Positions 11,765-23,494 of a stretch of 64,000 nucleotides of DNA are shown in pieces. The notes beneath the pieces are model-generated. The model was not told the DNA's origin, did not search any database, and saw only the letters and a program-made list of their open reading frames with translations. Numbering within the stretch: position 1 is the first letter of the stretch; each line of letters begins with the position of its first letter. The DNA is from Argopecten irradians (Eukaryota; Mollusca; Bivalvia; Pectinida; Pectinidae), in the NCBI RefSeq assembly GCF_041381155.1, contig NC_091134.1:13518008-13582007 (forward strand), read 5' to 3'. Position numbers and translations under genes: made by a program.

Positions 11765-13521
11765 TAGCAGCAATACACAATGCACTTCATTCAGAGTTGC
11801 TATATGAGAACAAATATTCTGCAAATAGTAACCATTAAATCAAACGGTTGTCGAATGTAAACGCCAGAATTATATCTTATTGAAAGAGATGACGCCTTTG
11901 AAACAAATATACTCTAGCAACATTTGTGCAAACGACTACCTGAAACTGTTCTTATTTTTTAAAGATAAACTCTATTTTCCTCTTGTTTGGGAAAAAAATC
12001 ACGTCATTGTTTTAAACACATGCATGTAGGATCTGAATTATAACAAGGATAGAAAACATTTCTTTTAGAGATATTTTCATAATTACATATGATATACCAT
12101 TTAGCACAGCCAGGCATGTTTAGAACAATGTTTTATGTTTCAAAACCTTAATAAGGGTTTACATAATTTTCTTCATAGCAATGTTTTATATATGTATTTT
12201 GACATTCCTCATTTCTTGTGTTCCTGTAAATGCTCTGTATGCATTACTAATTATGTAGTTATAAGATCAGAATCGAATGATCGTTGTATATTTTCTATCA
12301 TTTAATATGTTACATTGTATCCATCCCTGACCACGATTTCATGAAAAAAAATTCAGTAAACATAAACAGATTTACATGTTTTACAGATTAAATTCTACTA
12401 GTAACATGTTTTATTTAATTAAAAGAAATCATTAAAACTTCCAAATGATCACTCGTTTGCCTTGTTATCTTAAAAGGTTTGTTTATTTTGGTTATATATA
12501 ATTTACCTCTCATCAACAAACTTTTGTTTTGGTGACATATTCGTCTTGCACGACATTTGCTGCATGTGCAATTGAGTGGTTATATGTCTATTTTGAAAAC
12601 TCAAGCATGTTCATGTTATAGTACTCTCGTTTTGGAACATACTGAAAAAGACACCAAACGAGTTGGAACAGCACACCCTTCCCGTTATATTGACAACAAA
12701 CCAAATTGAATCGACCAACAGATAACTATTTATATACCCATATCACTTACAGTTTTTCCTCCCAAGGTAATACATTCGATACAACGCCAAAATGACGTAT
12801 TTCCATCCATCATGTTAGGGAGAGGAAAGTTTTCAAAAAGACGAGTTATGGATTGAGTCTGACAACAGAAAACTCTGATCCCTTGGTATGAGGTCTTCCT
12901 ACCATATAGAAATGGGATATTTAATCAATATCAACATTCTTGTCTAATTATCACTCGGCACATTCTTGTCTAATTATCACTCGGCAAGCCCCGTGTTCAC
13001 CAACCTTTTTCATTCGTCTTTACATTCAATGAATCTCTTATCGGTAAGATTATATCATAGAAAGACTAACTGGTGTGAATGGCAACTCACATTATTTAAT
13101 GACTTATATTATTTACTTATATTTTCATTCCTTATTCAAGGGCAATATCTAAAACGGGCTATATGAACGAAACTATAATTTGAGCATAACATGCACAAAG
13201 CCTGCAGCATTAATACATAGTCAGTAGAAATGATATGAAAATATATGCGTGCATGCATCTTCTTGGAGATTTAGCAATGCGAGAGAAGTTGAAAACTCAA
13301 TGTTAAAAAGTCAGTGACATTATAGAGTACACCTTGCTTGAGATAGCTGGTACAGTTTAGCCAGCTGACAGCTTTAATCAGACACAAGAGAGGCCGTAAT
13401 AAAACGAAAGCGATGTCTCGACATTACTTGATAAGGAGTGTCTATCATTTCAGACACAACTTTGAATTTCTTCGTTAATATCAACATAAGCAATGATAAA
13501 AAAGTACCTTGAATGATTCTA
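11765..13521. other. P450 3' flank; no gene seen
   Basis: AT-rich sequence downstream of the P450 stop. A possible poly(A) signal ATTAAA lies at about 11834. The only structure seen is a 26-bp exact tandem duplication at 12935-12986 (listed separately). Confidence 0.6.
12935..12986. repeat. 26-bp exact tandem duplication
   Basis: Two adjacent copies of a unit that starts CATTCTTGTC and ends ATCACTCGGCA, at 12935-12960 and 12961-12986. Confidence 0.9.
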
Positions 13522-13525
13522 TTAA

Positions 13526-14093
13526 AGAGACAATTCACTCAGGCTAATTATTTTTACATAACCAAGAAGCCAAATATAGCATAAATGTATTGTTCTACAT
13601 TTCTTATGAAACATATAACGTAAAACATTGACAAATTCCTCAACATTGTTAAGTATTTTAATTAATATCGTTGAAATATCAAATCGTTGATCAATACGAT
13701 TAAGCAGGTACAATATGGACGATGTACCCATACCCGAGCCAAAGTCACGCACGTTAAATAAATGAACTACATAACCATAAAGATGGTGATAAAATGATTT
13801 TTTGGCAAGACAATTCACCTAATAAGGTAAACACACTACTGTCAGAGCGATTTGAGCAGTTCTAGACAAAAGTTGCATTACTCTACGAGCAAGGGACAGG
13901 GTTCGGCATACAAGAAGTTAGACCACAGCGTGTAATGGCGGACAGCTAGAGAGTTTGAACATTTCACACATGTCACCACCATGGGCTTTTCGGGCATATC
14001 ACAGTAAAACCGACTGATATAATTTCCATTAGAACTGGGTTTTTTTCCGATATATGTACAAATTTTAATGTTCTCTTAGACTGAATTGCCCCT
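13526..14093. mobile_element. Miniature inverted-repeat element, family B, copy 1 (568 bp)
   Basis: Left end AGAGACAATTCACTCAGGCT and right end AGACTGAATTGCCCCT are inverted repeats. TTAA flanks both sides (13522-13525, 14094-14097). The interior contains the family marks GCATACAAGAAG and ATGGCGGACAGC. Copies lie at 15068-15628 (inverted) and about 55195-55760. No open frame of note; non-autonomous. Confidence 0.85.
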
Positions 14094-14474
14094 TTAAATC
14101 AAACACTCGAGAAACGGATACTAAAGTATCCATTAGTTATCATATCAAAACTTTGCAGTATCATTATTTCAAAGGTGCGGAACAATGGTCACAGGAATTG
14201 TAACAGCTGTCGAAGCATGTTTTAATACAGGACTATCAAAGGAAATACAAAAAAAAAATATTTTGGAAATTATTATTTTACTTTTTCTTATATATAAACG
14301 TATTAATATTTAGATTGATTAGTTCGCACATATCGTACATGTATTATAATGTAGCATGAAATACTATTTGATCGCCAGTGTTGTTATTCAGGTATAGACG
14401 GCACAAGTACTATGTAGTATTGGGAGTTGTGCTTTGTTTTGTTAATTAATGATTTACTTAAATAGATGTTATTC

Positions 14475-14486
14475 GGGGGGGGGGGG
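14475..14486. repeat. G homopolymer
   Basis: Twelve consecutive G, unusual in this AT-rich window and likely length-variable. Confidence 0.9.
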
Positions 14487-14630
14487 ATATGATATCATGG
14501 GGATATAATACAAAGTTAACATTTAAGTGTATTCTAACTAAGCGGCAAAGAAGGAGTTTATGATAAAAGTGCTCTTAGCTTTTTGTGTTTATGTGTAATA
14601 TAGATAATATAAAACAATTTATTCAAATTT

Positions 14631-14815
14631 CAATCTTAATTAAGATCTTCAATATGCTTAAAATTCTAAATTCATTTTGGACATTTTTTTTCCAGAAAAA
14701 CCTTTACGCCGTTATAACAACCAAGTATAAATCTTGATTAAGATCTTCAATATGCTTAAAATTCTAAATTCATTTTTGGCATTTTTTTCCAGAAAAACCT
14801 TTACGCCGTTATAAA
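14631..14815. repeat. Two-copy tandem repeat, about 98 bp
   Basis: Two diverged adjacent copies start near 14631 and 14729, each running through GATCTTCAATATGCTTAAAA to CCTTTACGCCGTTATA. They lie between the two family B elements. Confidence 0.85.
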
Positions 14816-15067
14816 GCAACGTTACAGATGGCGACGTTTTTGTTTTCTTTATGGGCTTATATAGTAAATTGTTAAGCCATCTGGAATACTCGTCAGAAAT
14901 TACAAAAATAAATTTATAGTTGATATATTTATTATATCATTAATAAAAACATGTTCAGGTGCATTCAGCAGAAGAATGTTTCATCAAAACTATTGAAATC
15001 CCAGCAATAGGCATGTTTCATAGATTTTGATGACGACCAAAACTCTTGTAATATTGACACTGTTTAC

Positions 15068-15628
15068 AGGGACAATTTAGTCTGAGATTACATTAAAATT
15101 TGCAAATATTTCGGAAATAAAACAATATCAATAGAAATTAGATTAGTTGGTTTTACTGTGATATGCCAGAAAAGTCCACTGTAGTGAAACGTATGTGAAA
15201 TGTTCAAACTCTCTACTGTACGCCATTGGTCAGATATCTTGTATGCCGAACCCTCGCCCTTGTCAGTGCAGTAACGAATTTTTTGTCTACTCAAATCGCT
15301 CTTACAGTAGTGTGTTTACCTTATTAGATGCATGTTACTAGTCTAAAAATACTTTCATCAACTCCTCAGTGGTTATGTATTGCATTTGTTTAACGTGCGT
15401 GCCTTTGGTTCTTAGTATGGGTTCAGCGCGCACATGTTGTACCTGCTTAATCGTATTGATCAACGATTTGGAATTTCAACGGTATCAATCCAAATAGTTA
15501 ACGATGTCGTGAAATTTGTCAATATTTCTTGTTATATGTTTCATAAGGAATGTACGACAGGCAATTACATTTATGCTTTATTTTGCTTCGTGGTTAACTA
15601 ACAGAATTAGTCTCATTGAATTGTCCTC
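15068..15628. mobile_element. Family B miniature element, copy 2 (inverted)
   Basis: Opposite orientation to 13526-14093, 1 kb away. Ends: AGGGACAATTTAGTCTGAG and its partner TAGTCTCATTGAATTGTCC; right flank TTAA (15629-15632), left flank TTAC. Shared interior marks are GTTTTACTGTGATATGCC and GTACCTGCTTAATCGTATTG. Confidence 0.85.
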
Positions 15629-15770
15629 TTAAATATTTGCTCCTCAAACACAGCGCTTTTAGTATGTATAAAGGCATGGGTAAAGGGAGGTAATTCGAAT
15701 TATTGTATGCACACCGGAAGTTGCACAATCACCTACCTGAACATTTAGATACGTTGATTTAACACAGGTA

Positions 15771-15960
15771 TGTCGGAGTGAGCCGTGGCATAGTGGGTTT
15801 AAACAGTGTTACAAATAGCATTGTTGTTCATCAAATGAGCCATAAGCATTTGAATAAGCTTCGAGATGACGGGTGTTCGCGCCCGGTAGGCCGGGGTTCC
15901 ACTGTGCTAATTCGAAACTCATTCTTTTATATTTTATTATTATTCAAACGCAATTTTATT
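15771..15960 (+). mobile_element. Probable tRNA-derived SINE
   Basis: The head GAGTGAGCCGTGGCATAGTG resembles an RNA polymerase III A box (TGGCATAGTGGG). About 95 bp on, GGTGTTCGCGCCCGG resembles a B box, but the A-to-B spacing is longer than in a tRNA. T-rich sequence follows, with poly-T at 16080-16106. A tRNA-like promoter plus an unrelated tail is the hallmark of a SINE. It differs from the SINE at 48.7 kb. Confidence 0.5.
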
Positions 15961-16075
15961 TTCTCGATAATATATATGTGGAATTAGAGGATTTTCACTT
16001 TTTTATATTTATTTAAACGTTACATACATATTTTATATTTACATTTACATCCAAACTCCTCTACGCGGTTACCCA

Positions 16076-16079
<4 letters not shown>

Positions 16080-16106
<27 letters not shown>
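16080..16106. repeat. Poly-T tract
   Basis: About 27 consecutive T, possibly the tail of an antisense retroposed copy. Confidence 0.9.
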
Positions 16107-16110
<4 letters not shown>

Positions 16111-16563
16111 GTGAATTCCAATCCTTTTTTTATATATCAAAGTACATATTTCATATCGAAAAGTATATATATAAAACAAAGCGTTCATTGCACCCTTTTC
16201 GTACAAGTTTTTAATGGTGACATTAAATTTGTGGAAAGCATACGTTACGTTTACGAATGCATCAGTTACAAATGTAATGTGAGGAAAATAAAAAGCAAAA
16301 ACTAGGAAATCAATTTCCATTTCCGACGGTTTCTCTCGCATTGTCTGGCGTATTAACCTCCTAACCTTGGTACGTACTGAAATAATCCTGTCGTTGTTGC
16401 AGTAAAACAACCCTGAAAGGCTCAAACGCCTAGTAACGCATAAGTATATGACAGGACGGAAACTAATTTGTGGTATTAAGTAAATCCCCCGTCCGTGACA
16501 TGCGTTAAAGGGAAAGACAAAAGACATGCCAGATCCGGAAAAGTTCTGTGTCAGTGTCAATAC

Positions 16564-16827
16564 TTAGGCCAAAAAAAAAAAATGTCTGTTTTGGGTTACC
16601 CGACCGATCCTATTTTTTTTTTACCCCCGACGCTATTTTTCCCACTTTTCTACGAAATAAAATTTAAAACACGGGATTTCGATCTCAGACTCCGGTTTCG
16701 GCCATCATTTTAGAAGGAAAGACACTATTTTATTCATTTATTTATTTATTTTTATTTTAAATCCTCCCGACCGACCGACCCTATTTTTTTTGCCAAGTAA
16801 CCCTAACAGACATATTTTTTTGGCCTT
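16564..16827. mobile_element. TTAGGCC miniature inverted-repeat element
   Basis: The left end TTAGGCC, poly-A and ATGTCTGTTTTGGGTTACC is mirrored at the right by GTAACCCTAACAGACATA, poly-T and GGCCTTA. Just inside both ends are GACCGA/CCTATTTTTT motifs. It is about 264 bp with no coding capacity. A single end of the same family is at 3675-3770. Confidence 0.75.
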
Positions 16828-17514
16828 ATGGTAGCTTGGTATACTGTACAGAGACTGCAGCTAGTTTATAGAAACATTGTAAAAACAACAGAGATAGAAA
16901 ATACTTTTAAGGTCATTTTATTAATGACATACATAAAATTGTGACACTATAAAAAGTGAACACATAATTATTTAGTACATTGACTAATGATAATATGTTT
17001 CAACAAAGATAGGATACAAAAATAACCATCGATGACGGCATTATCTGTAACTTATCTTTTATGCGTCGAACAACATGACAAGAAGCAAGGCGCCATCCTG
17101 TTTGTATGTAGGTGAAAAATTGATTAAATAATTAACCTAATCAGTAAACTGTACCTAGTTTTATCTCATTAATGATATACTCTGCTCTTCTGATGGAGGA
17201 TTTGATTCTTTTTGCGTGATGAACTGCTATAACTACAATATCAGATGCTATAGATTTTTATAGCGTCGTGAGAAGGTTGTCGTTGAGTTCCTTAAACGTT
17301 TCTCAAAGCCTGACATTCGATTTTTAATTATACATGTATTGATACCATTGAACATTCTGGTCCACGGAAATTGTTCACAGTCTATACTTGAAGACGCTAG
17401 TAAAACAGTAAATGCCTTGTTGATTGATGTTTTCATATGATGTTATCGATTTTTAACTGTTTATGATACACCTTTGACGATATTTCCTGGTAATGTGATA
17501 CCGAGCGTCTTAAA

Positions 17515-17970
17515 ACGTTTTTATCAATATTCAACATTCGACAGGTCAATATTCAACTCGAGTGGTCAATATTTAACATTTAACAGGTCAATATTCAACA
17601 TTCGACAGGTCAATATTCAACTCGAGTGGTCAATATTTAACATTTAACAGGTCAATATTCAACATTCGACAGGTCAATATTCAACTCGAGTGGTCAATAT
17701 TTAACATTTAACAGGTCAATATTCAACATTCGACAGGTCAATATTCAACTCGAGTGGTCAATATTCAACATTCGACAGGTCAATATTCAACTCGAGTGGT
17801 CAACATTTAACAGGTCAATATTCAACTTTCGACAGGTCAATATTCAACTCGAGTGGTCAATATTTAACATTTAACAGGTCAATATTCAACATTCGACAGG
17901 TCAATATTCAACTCGAGTGGTCAATATTTAACATTTAACAGGTCAATATTCAACATTCGACAGGTCGATA
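17515..17970. repeat. Minisatellite, 64-bp unit of three related 20-22-bp subunits
   Basis: The core GGTCAATATTYAAC recurs every 20-22 bp followed by TCGAGT, ATTTAACA or ATTCGACA. The ordered triplet makes a 64-bp higher-order unit repeated about seven times, with some units missing a subunit near 17760-17830. The XhoI-like CTCGAG recurs once per unit. Confidence 0.9.
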
Positions 17971-18029
17971 TTTGAATTTTGTTCAGGTATATTAACAAAC
18001 ATCTTTTTTTTATCTAAGCACCTACAACG

Positions 18030-18112
18030 TTGAGAAGGTGGAGGTGAACTTCCAATTCCCAACTATCCCATGATGGGATTCGAACTCTAATTAAACCACT
18101 GTCCATCATAGC
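18030..18112 (-). repeat. tRNA-like B-box fragment
   Basis: On the minus strand GAGTTCGAATCCCATCATGG is a good B box. No matching complete A box or cloverleaf could be folded by eye, so it is more likely part of a SINE head than a tRNA gene. Confidence 0.3.
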
Positions 18113-19090
18113 AGATACTTTTTCGACAATCTTCGGAAATGATCACGTTTAATATCCGAAGATTGCCGGAGATTTCCCTGAGTTATTGCGATTGCTAGCA
18201 AAGCTTTCTATTACCATGGTGAAAATATTTTACAATTGATCTATATGTGTTGACCGCCATTTCAACGCGCTTTGATGACACTACCAGGATTCCGTAGTGG
18301 TGCCGTTATTAATTCTTGCCATCTTCGTGTAATTACAAGTTTAGAAAATCTGTAAAATTTCAAACATTTACTGAATAATCAGTAATGTATTTAGATACCG
18401 ACTGTTGTCGTGATGTCGATAAAATGAAGAAAAAAAAAACCCAGCAATTGCGTTATTTTGCTTACGACAATGTGTTTAACAAGGTCTCGTCTCTTCGTGT
18501 TAAAGCGGTATCTTATTTCCATTTTCGTGACTCTAGTTTTCCACTAATGGACCTGCTCATTTACTAATGTGCCCGTAATGGACGACCGATCACCATTAAC
18601 AGGAAGTTAACGAACCCAAGTCATTAACTAAAACTTTCACTAACGAGCATGCCATATACAGTATTTAAAAAACCCAGCAACAACCTGCTATTACTTGTGA
18701 TGATTAAAAGTTTAGAAATGAACACATTACGGAAGAGATTCACTGATAAATGTAGTTAAAAGGTAAACCGTTTTATGGTAGCACACGGTATTTATTGATA
18801 TTTATAATTGCTGTCGTCTTTGCATCCCGTATCAGCGACAAGGTACTAGACTGTTGTAAGAGCACAATAAATAAAACTGAACTACGATTAAACCCCGTTT
18901 TCTCGATCTCTAAAGGCCATATTCTCGACCGCTGTCAGAATGCAAATCCCGTTCGCTTCAAAGTATTTTGATTGCAAACAGCATTAACATCTCACCTTAT
19001 TGGATAGCTGCGATATTGTAGTACAAAACACTTTAACATAGGTAATGGGGTCGTCTTTAAGAAAGTATAGTAGGCCGGGTACGTATACTC
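18113..19090. other. No gene seen
   Basis: Unique-looking AT-rich sequence between the 64-bp and 54-bp arrays. Only short frames without splice or family support. Confidence 0.5.
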
Positions 19091-19095
19091 GTTTT

Positions 19096-19490
19096 ACTTA
19101 TTCGACTCTTTGGTAACACAGTACCTTCCAACCGTCACAACTGACTCAGACTTATTCGACTTCTTGGTAACACAGTACCTTGCAACCGTCACAACTGACT
19201 CAGACTTATTCGACTTCTTGGTAACACAGTACCTTGCAACCGTCACAACTGACTCAGACTTATTCGACTTCTTGGTAACACAGTACCTTGCAACCGTCAC
19301 AACTGACTCAGACTTATTCGACTCTTTGGTAATACGGTACCTTGCAACCGTCACAACTGACTGAGACTTATTCGACTTCTTGGTAACACAGTACCTTGCA
19401 ACCGTCACAACTGACTCAGACTTATTCGACTTCTTGGTAGCACAGTGCCTTGCAACCGTCACAACTGACTCAGCCTTTTTCGAATTCTTG
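19096..19490. repeat. Minisatellite, 54-bp unit, about 7 copies
   Basis: The unit runs from CTTATTCGACTTCTTGG through CAGTACCTTGCAACC to AACTGACTCAGA. Because 54 is a multiple of three and the unit lacks stops, both strands stay open as 18-residue peptide repeats. There is no independent evidence of translation (no exon signals or domain), so it is treated as a tandem repeat. Copies are nearly identical, with drift at both edges. Confidence 0.9.
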
Positions 19491-19675
19491 GTAACACTGA
19501 ATACTTAAAATTCAATAAATATCACATAATCTGTCTGATATCCAATGAAATTGCCCATATAATATTTTTTTGCGTATGTCTCTTGTGTAATATACCCATA
19601 GAGCGAATTTGATTGGTCGGCCTTTTCACATTTTCCCACGACTTTATATTACTACACAATACGCTTTGTATTAAA

Positions 19676-20481
19676 ATGGACGCCTGTACAAACTTTCCTG
19701 TGGGAACACTCGTTAACATTGATGACATTTTTGACGGAAAGGTGATGAAGGTAACAGAATCAACCACAGGACCCGTGTATAAAGTGAGGTGTGATGGAAT
19801 TGATTTTGAAATTGACTTAAATGGCGACCGGTTGACCAAAAATGAAAATGTGTCATCAGAGCAGACGACGAATTGGGAGTCAGTGATTGATTCAGAGAAA
19901 GGGACCGTCTATGGGTTTTTTTTTTTTGTTGTTTTTTTTCTGATTTATCACGGACATCTATTCAAAGTTTTGTGGATGCACAGGCTAATAAGAATGCAAT
20001 AAGCAAAACTTTTTATAATTTAAAACTTTTGAAAATGTTTATGACAAAAGAAAACGAAGACCGACCCATTCATCATATTCCCCCTTCAGAGTTGTGTCCT
20101 CTGTTGTGTAAATTTTCCATCACGATTAGAGAATCGGATGGTTCCAACTATGAACCCTGCTCACTAAGGGGTTTCATGGGAAGCTATGGCAGACAATCAA
20201 AACGTTTTAAGTACGGATACAGTCTCGCTACAAGCAATGAATTTTCACAGCTCCAGGACGTCATGAAGGCTAAACAACGCGAACTGAAACGTGACGGAAA
20301 AGGAAATCGGCCAAATAAAGCCGACTCATTTACTGATCAGGAAATAGAAACTTTATGGAACACCAGACAGCTTGGACAATGTACGCCAGACACAATTATC
20401 AATACAATGTGGTTATACAATACTATCCAGTTTGGCCTGAGAGGCTCCCATGAGCATAGATCGATGACATGGGGGACGTAA
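19676..20481 (+). pseudogene. Truncated Crypton-type (DUF3504, KIAA1958/ZMYM-like) recombinase-domain gene
   Basis: A first frame from ATG 19676 (about 80 residues starting MDACTNFPVGTLVNIDDIFD) is followed by T-rich sequence and a possible acceptor TTCAAAG at 19961-19967. A second frame, 19969-20481, then reads FVDAQANKNAISKT, PPSELCPLLCKF, EPCSLRGFMGS, GKGNRPNKADSFT and FGLRGSHEHRSMTWG. That order matches the N-terminal half of DUF3504 proteins (KIAA1958, QRICH1, ZMYM2-4), which derive from Crypton tyrosine recombinases. GLRG..EH carries the first catalytic Arg of that fold. The frame stops right after it, so the HxxR and Tyr parts are absent. The first part, and its splicing to the second, are uncertain. 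Such genes are very numerous in bivalves and largely mobile-element derived. Confidence 0.7.
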
Positions 20482-20874
20482 CCTAACGTATGAAATCATA
20501 TGAAATTAAAAAAAAACTCATTTAAGAACCTATGTTTATTTATTCTTAGAGATGCTAATACTGGTTTTAAAATCAACAACATGGGTTTAATAGTTTATCA
20601 TCTGCATGCATTCTTCGTGTTATGTACTATAGATACTTAAAAATAATCAGCTGTCTTAGTTTTCGTGTTAACACATTTTGAAGGAGACAGCCTTTGTGAT
20701 GGAAATATGGAATGGCATGTTGAAGTAGATTCCACTGTCATGAAGATTTCAAATTTCTAATATTCTAAATTCTAGATTTCTAAGCTAAAGTTTTCCATAA
20801 ATAGTATAACATTACTATTAAGAAGTCATCCACCAAGCTAATAGACTATTTTCTCAGATGTCTATTACGACTTT
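20482..20874. other. No gene seen
   Basis: AT-rich sequence after the Crypton-like fragment. No continuation of the DUF3504 catalytic half was recognised here. Confidence 0.5.
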
Positions 20875-21064
20875 TGTGTGATCTAATTAACATATGATTT
20901 ATGTGACCTAATTAACATATGATTTGTGTGACCTAATTAACAGATTGTTTGTGTGACCTAATTAACAGATGTTATGTGCGACCTAATTAACAGATGTTCT
21001 GTACGACCTAATTAACAGATGTTCTGTACGACCTAAATTAACAGATGTTCTGTGTGACCTATTG
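20875..21064. repeat. Tandem repeat of about 24 bp
   Basis: About eight copies of GACCTAATTAACAGATGTTC-like units with changing spacers (TGTGT, TGTGC, TGTAC). Degenerate relatives (GACCTAATTGACG, GACCTAAATGATG) continue at 22036-22110 and 22617-22690. Confidence 0.85.
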
Positions 21065-21525
21065 AACGAATGTTTAAGTGACGTCATCGATGTAAGAACT
21101 GATCGATTTCCTTCCAAATAGAGTTATTTCTATTCAATAGTTTAAAAAAGATTTGACTGCTTTTGGAATTTTTGATTTATCAAGGATAAACAGTCATGTT
21201 CAAAATAAAGATTTATTCTCACTTAGCCAACATTCTGAAATTTACCTGTATTACCTGACCAACATGTCAATACACCTGAGTGAGTTTCAGCTATAGTCTG
21301 TTCTTACTTTCTATGATAGAAAATATATATATAAAAAAAACAAGTTGAAGATTAAAAATGGATTTGTGTAGGATAGTCTAACTTTTAAAACTTACATTTT
21401 CAGGTAAAACAAAAAAAATGAACCATTGCATTACTAATCGAGTCTTTTACACATAAAAAGATTTTTTGCAAAATTATATTTGAACCCTTTTCAACTTCAT
21501 AAGCTTTAAACCCCGCCCGTGTTCT

Positions 21526-21554
21526 ACAAACCTAATGAAGGATGCTAACTACAT
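21526..21554. repeat. 29-bp direct repeat, copy 1
   Basis: ACAAACCTAATGAAGGATGC and the following nine bases are repeated exactly at 22586-22614, directly after the pogo-like element. Confidence 0.9.
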
Positions 21555-22130
21555 ATGCATCACAAATAACGTAAAGAAGTTTTGATATTGAAATTTACTC
21601 TGTTGGACTTTGATTTCAAGGCAAAAAGGCCTTGCGAGCTTGATTGGCTACGTGTTTAATAGTGATTTCAAACTTGTAATTAAACTGTAGGAAAATCCCT
21701 TAAATAACAAAATTCATCAACAACTGAGTGTCATTTCCAACAGATGTCTACGATTCTCATTCCTTGACACTCCCTTGGTCTTGTCAGTATTAACAGTTAG
21801 CTTCATCTTTTGGTGTAATCTAATTAACAATTGAGCAAATTTTACAAAATATTTCGAGAAAAGGACCAAATCATAGGGATATAAAAGGAAAAATAGAATC
21901 AGATCACCAAATTCCTAAGTACATGCACCATTTTCAATAAAATTATTCTCAAAATTATTGCTAAACATAGAAAATAGTAGAGGGGATAGAATTTCCCCTT
22001 GTATCAATCCGATATATTTAGAGAAAAAAAACTGAAGACCTAATTGACGTTTAGTTGATGTGAGCATGACCTAAATGATGTAAAGGTGACCTTATTTATT
22101 TTGGAATAACCTATTTCATTTTAAGATGTA

Positions 22131-22585
22131 CAGTGTAACTCGGTTAATACGAACTCGAAGGGACCGAGATAAAACTTCGAGTTATCCGAGTGTTCAAATT
22201 AAGCGAGTTATCTATCATGTCTACTGACGATCTCTTTACTTGGTATAAATAGACTATTTCCATGTCGTAAAACGATGTGAACAAGACAAATGTCAAAATA
22301 GCCGATGGTAGTTGCAAAATTATAACAAGAAAACCTAGATTTATGAAAAAGAAATCGGCATTTTCGGCGATCTCGTTGTCCAAAAAAATCTCATTTCGAG
22401 TTATAAGAATATTTCATGCGTGATTTTTGTCATTCGGACCTAGAATTTATTTCGTATTATCCGAGTTCTTCGAGTTTTCCTAATTCGAATTATCCGAGTT
22501 CTTTAAACAAAGATAAAGAAGGAATTCGGCCGGGACCGTCAAAGCACTTCCTATTAAGCGGGGTTGTCGAATTATCCGAGTTCGT
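22131..22585. mobile_element. Pogo/Tigger-like (Tc1-mariner group) non-autonomous element
   Basis: Left end CAGTGTAACTCGGTTAATAC then GAACTCGAAGGGACCG; TA precedes it. The right part contains the inverted match CGAATTATCCGAGTTCGTAC. CAGT ends with CTCGGTTA/CCGAGTTCG repeats are characteristic of pogo-group elements. The last 17 or so right-terminal bases seem to be missing, replaced by the 29-bp direct repeat. No transposase frame. Confidence 0.7.
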
Positions 22586-22614
22586 ACAAACCTAATGAAG
22601 GATGCTAACTACAT
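22586..22614. repeat. 29-bp direct repeat, copy 2
   Basis: Exact copy of 21526-21554, abutting the truncated right end of the pogo-like element. Confidence 0.9.
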
Positions 22615-23494
22615 GTAATCTAATTGATGTTTAGTTGATGTGAGAATGACATAAATTATGTGACAGTGACCTAATTTATTTTGAGATAACCTAGCAAAAT
22701 TTTACATCTGATTAAATCAACCCAGCTGGTATGATGATTACATTTTGTGTCCAGATATGTCCAATAATTTCCCTAATTAATTCAAAAGTCTATATATGGT
22801 ATTGTTAAATCTATGAATAAATCCAATACAGTAGCTACAATGTATATATATAGGTTGTTCACAATTAATTGTGACTTACATGTAATTTTGAACATTATCA
22901 AAGGGTAACGAAGTGAAGTAATTCGCCTTAATTAGGACAGTCTTAAACGAAAAATAACAGAGAAGGCTGAAATATAACTTAAGGCTTTCTTGATTCTCGT
23001 CTGAAAAGAAGAACAAAATCAGAGTTTGGTTTAGATATACACACATAACATGTCATATAAATCATCTCGCTTTATTTTCATTGCCGACAGAGCGGTGGTT
23101 TCATTTCATCGATCTGCCAGTTGCATGGTGGTTTTATATTCCATATAAGACACTCGGCTCGTTAATACGGTAGACTAATTACCACGTAAGATTATGCTTA
23201 TAATATTAATAATAATAAAAACAGATTATGTTTGACTTTACGAGGGATGATGAAATTTCCATATCCGTCAGACCATTCAATAAGCCATCTATAACCGATA
23301 CATCAGACAACATATGTATTGTTTCAGGCACTTCTCCTATCCCTCATCGATCTACCTTCTTTATATATTCAGATTAGCCGCCCGAGCCAACAGTTGTGTC
23401 AATACAGGGCGCCATAAAACAAACGCCTTATCAATTAACTTCGTGAAAGTGAACGAGCTATGTGATAAAGGAGAAGTTGTCATGCTGTTCATTT
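22615..23494. other. No gene seen
   Basis: AT-rich sequence between the pogo-like element and the 40-bp array. The frame at 23314-23496 runs into the array and has no family support. Confidence 0.5.

Noticed and set aside
16105-16560. 151-codon minus-strand frame
   Set aside because: It overlaps poly-T and repeat-rich sequence, contains no known motif, and has no splice signals.
18030-18112. Possible tRNA gene on the minus strand
   Set aside because: Only a B box is convincing. No A box at tRNA spacing and no acceptor stem could be formed.
19094-19462. 122-residue minus-strand and 84-residue plus-strand repeat proteins
   Set aside because: Both come from the stop-free 54-bp minisatellite, and neither extends beyond it.
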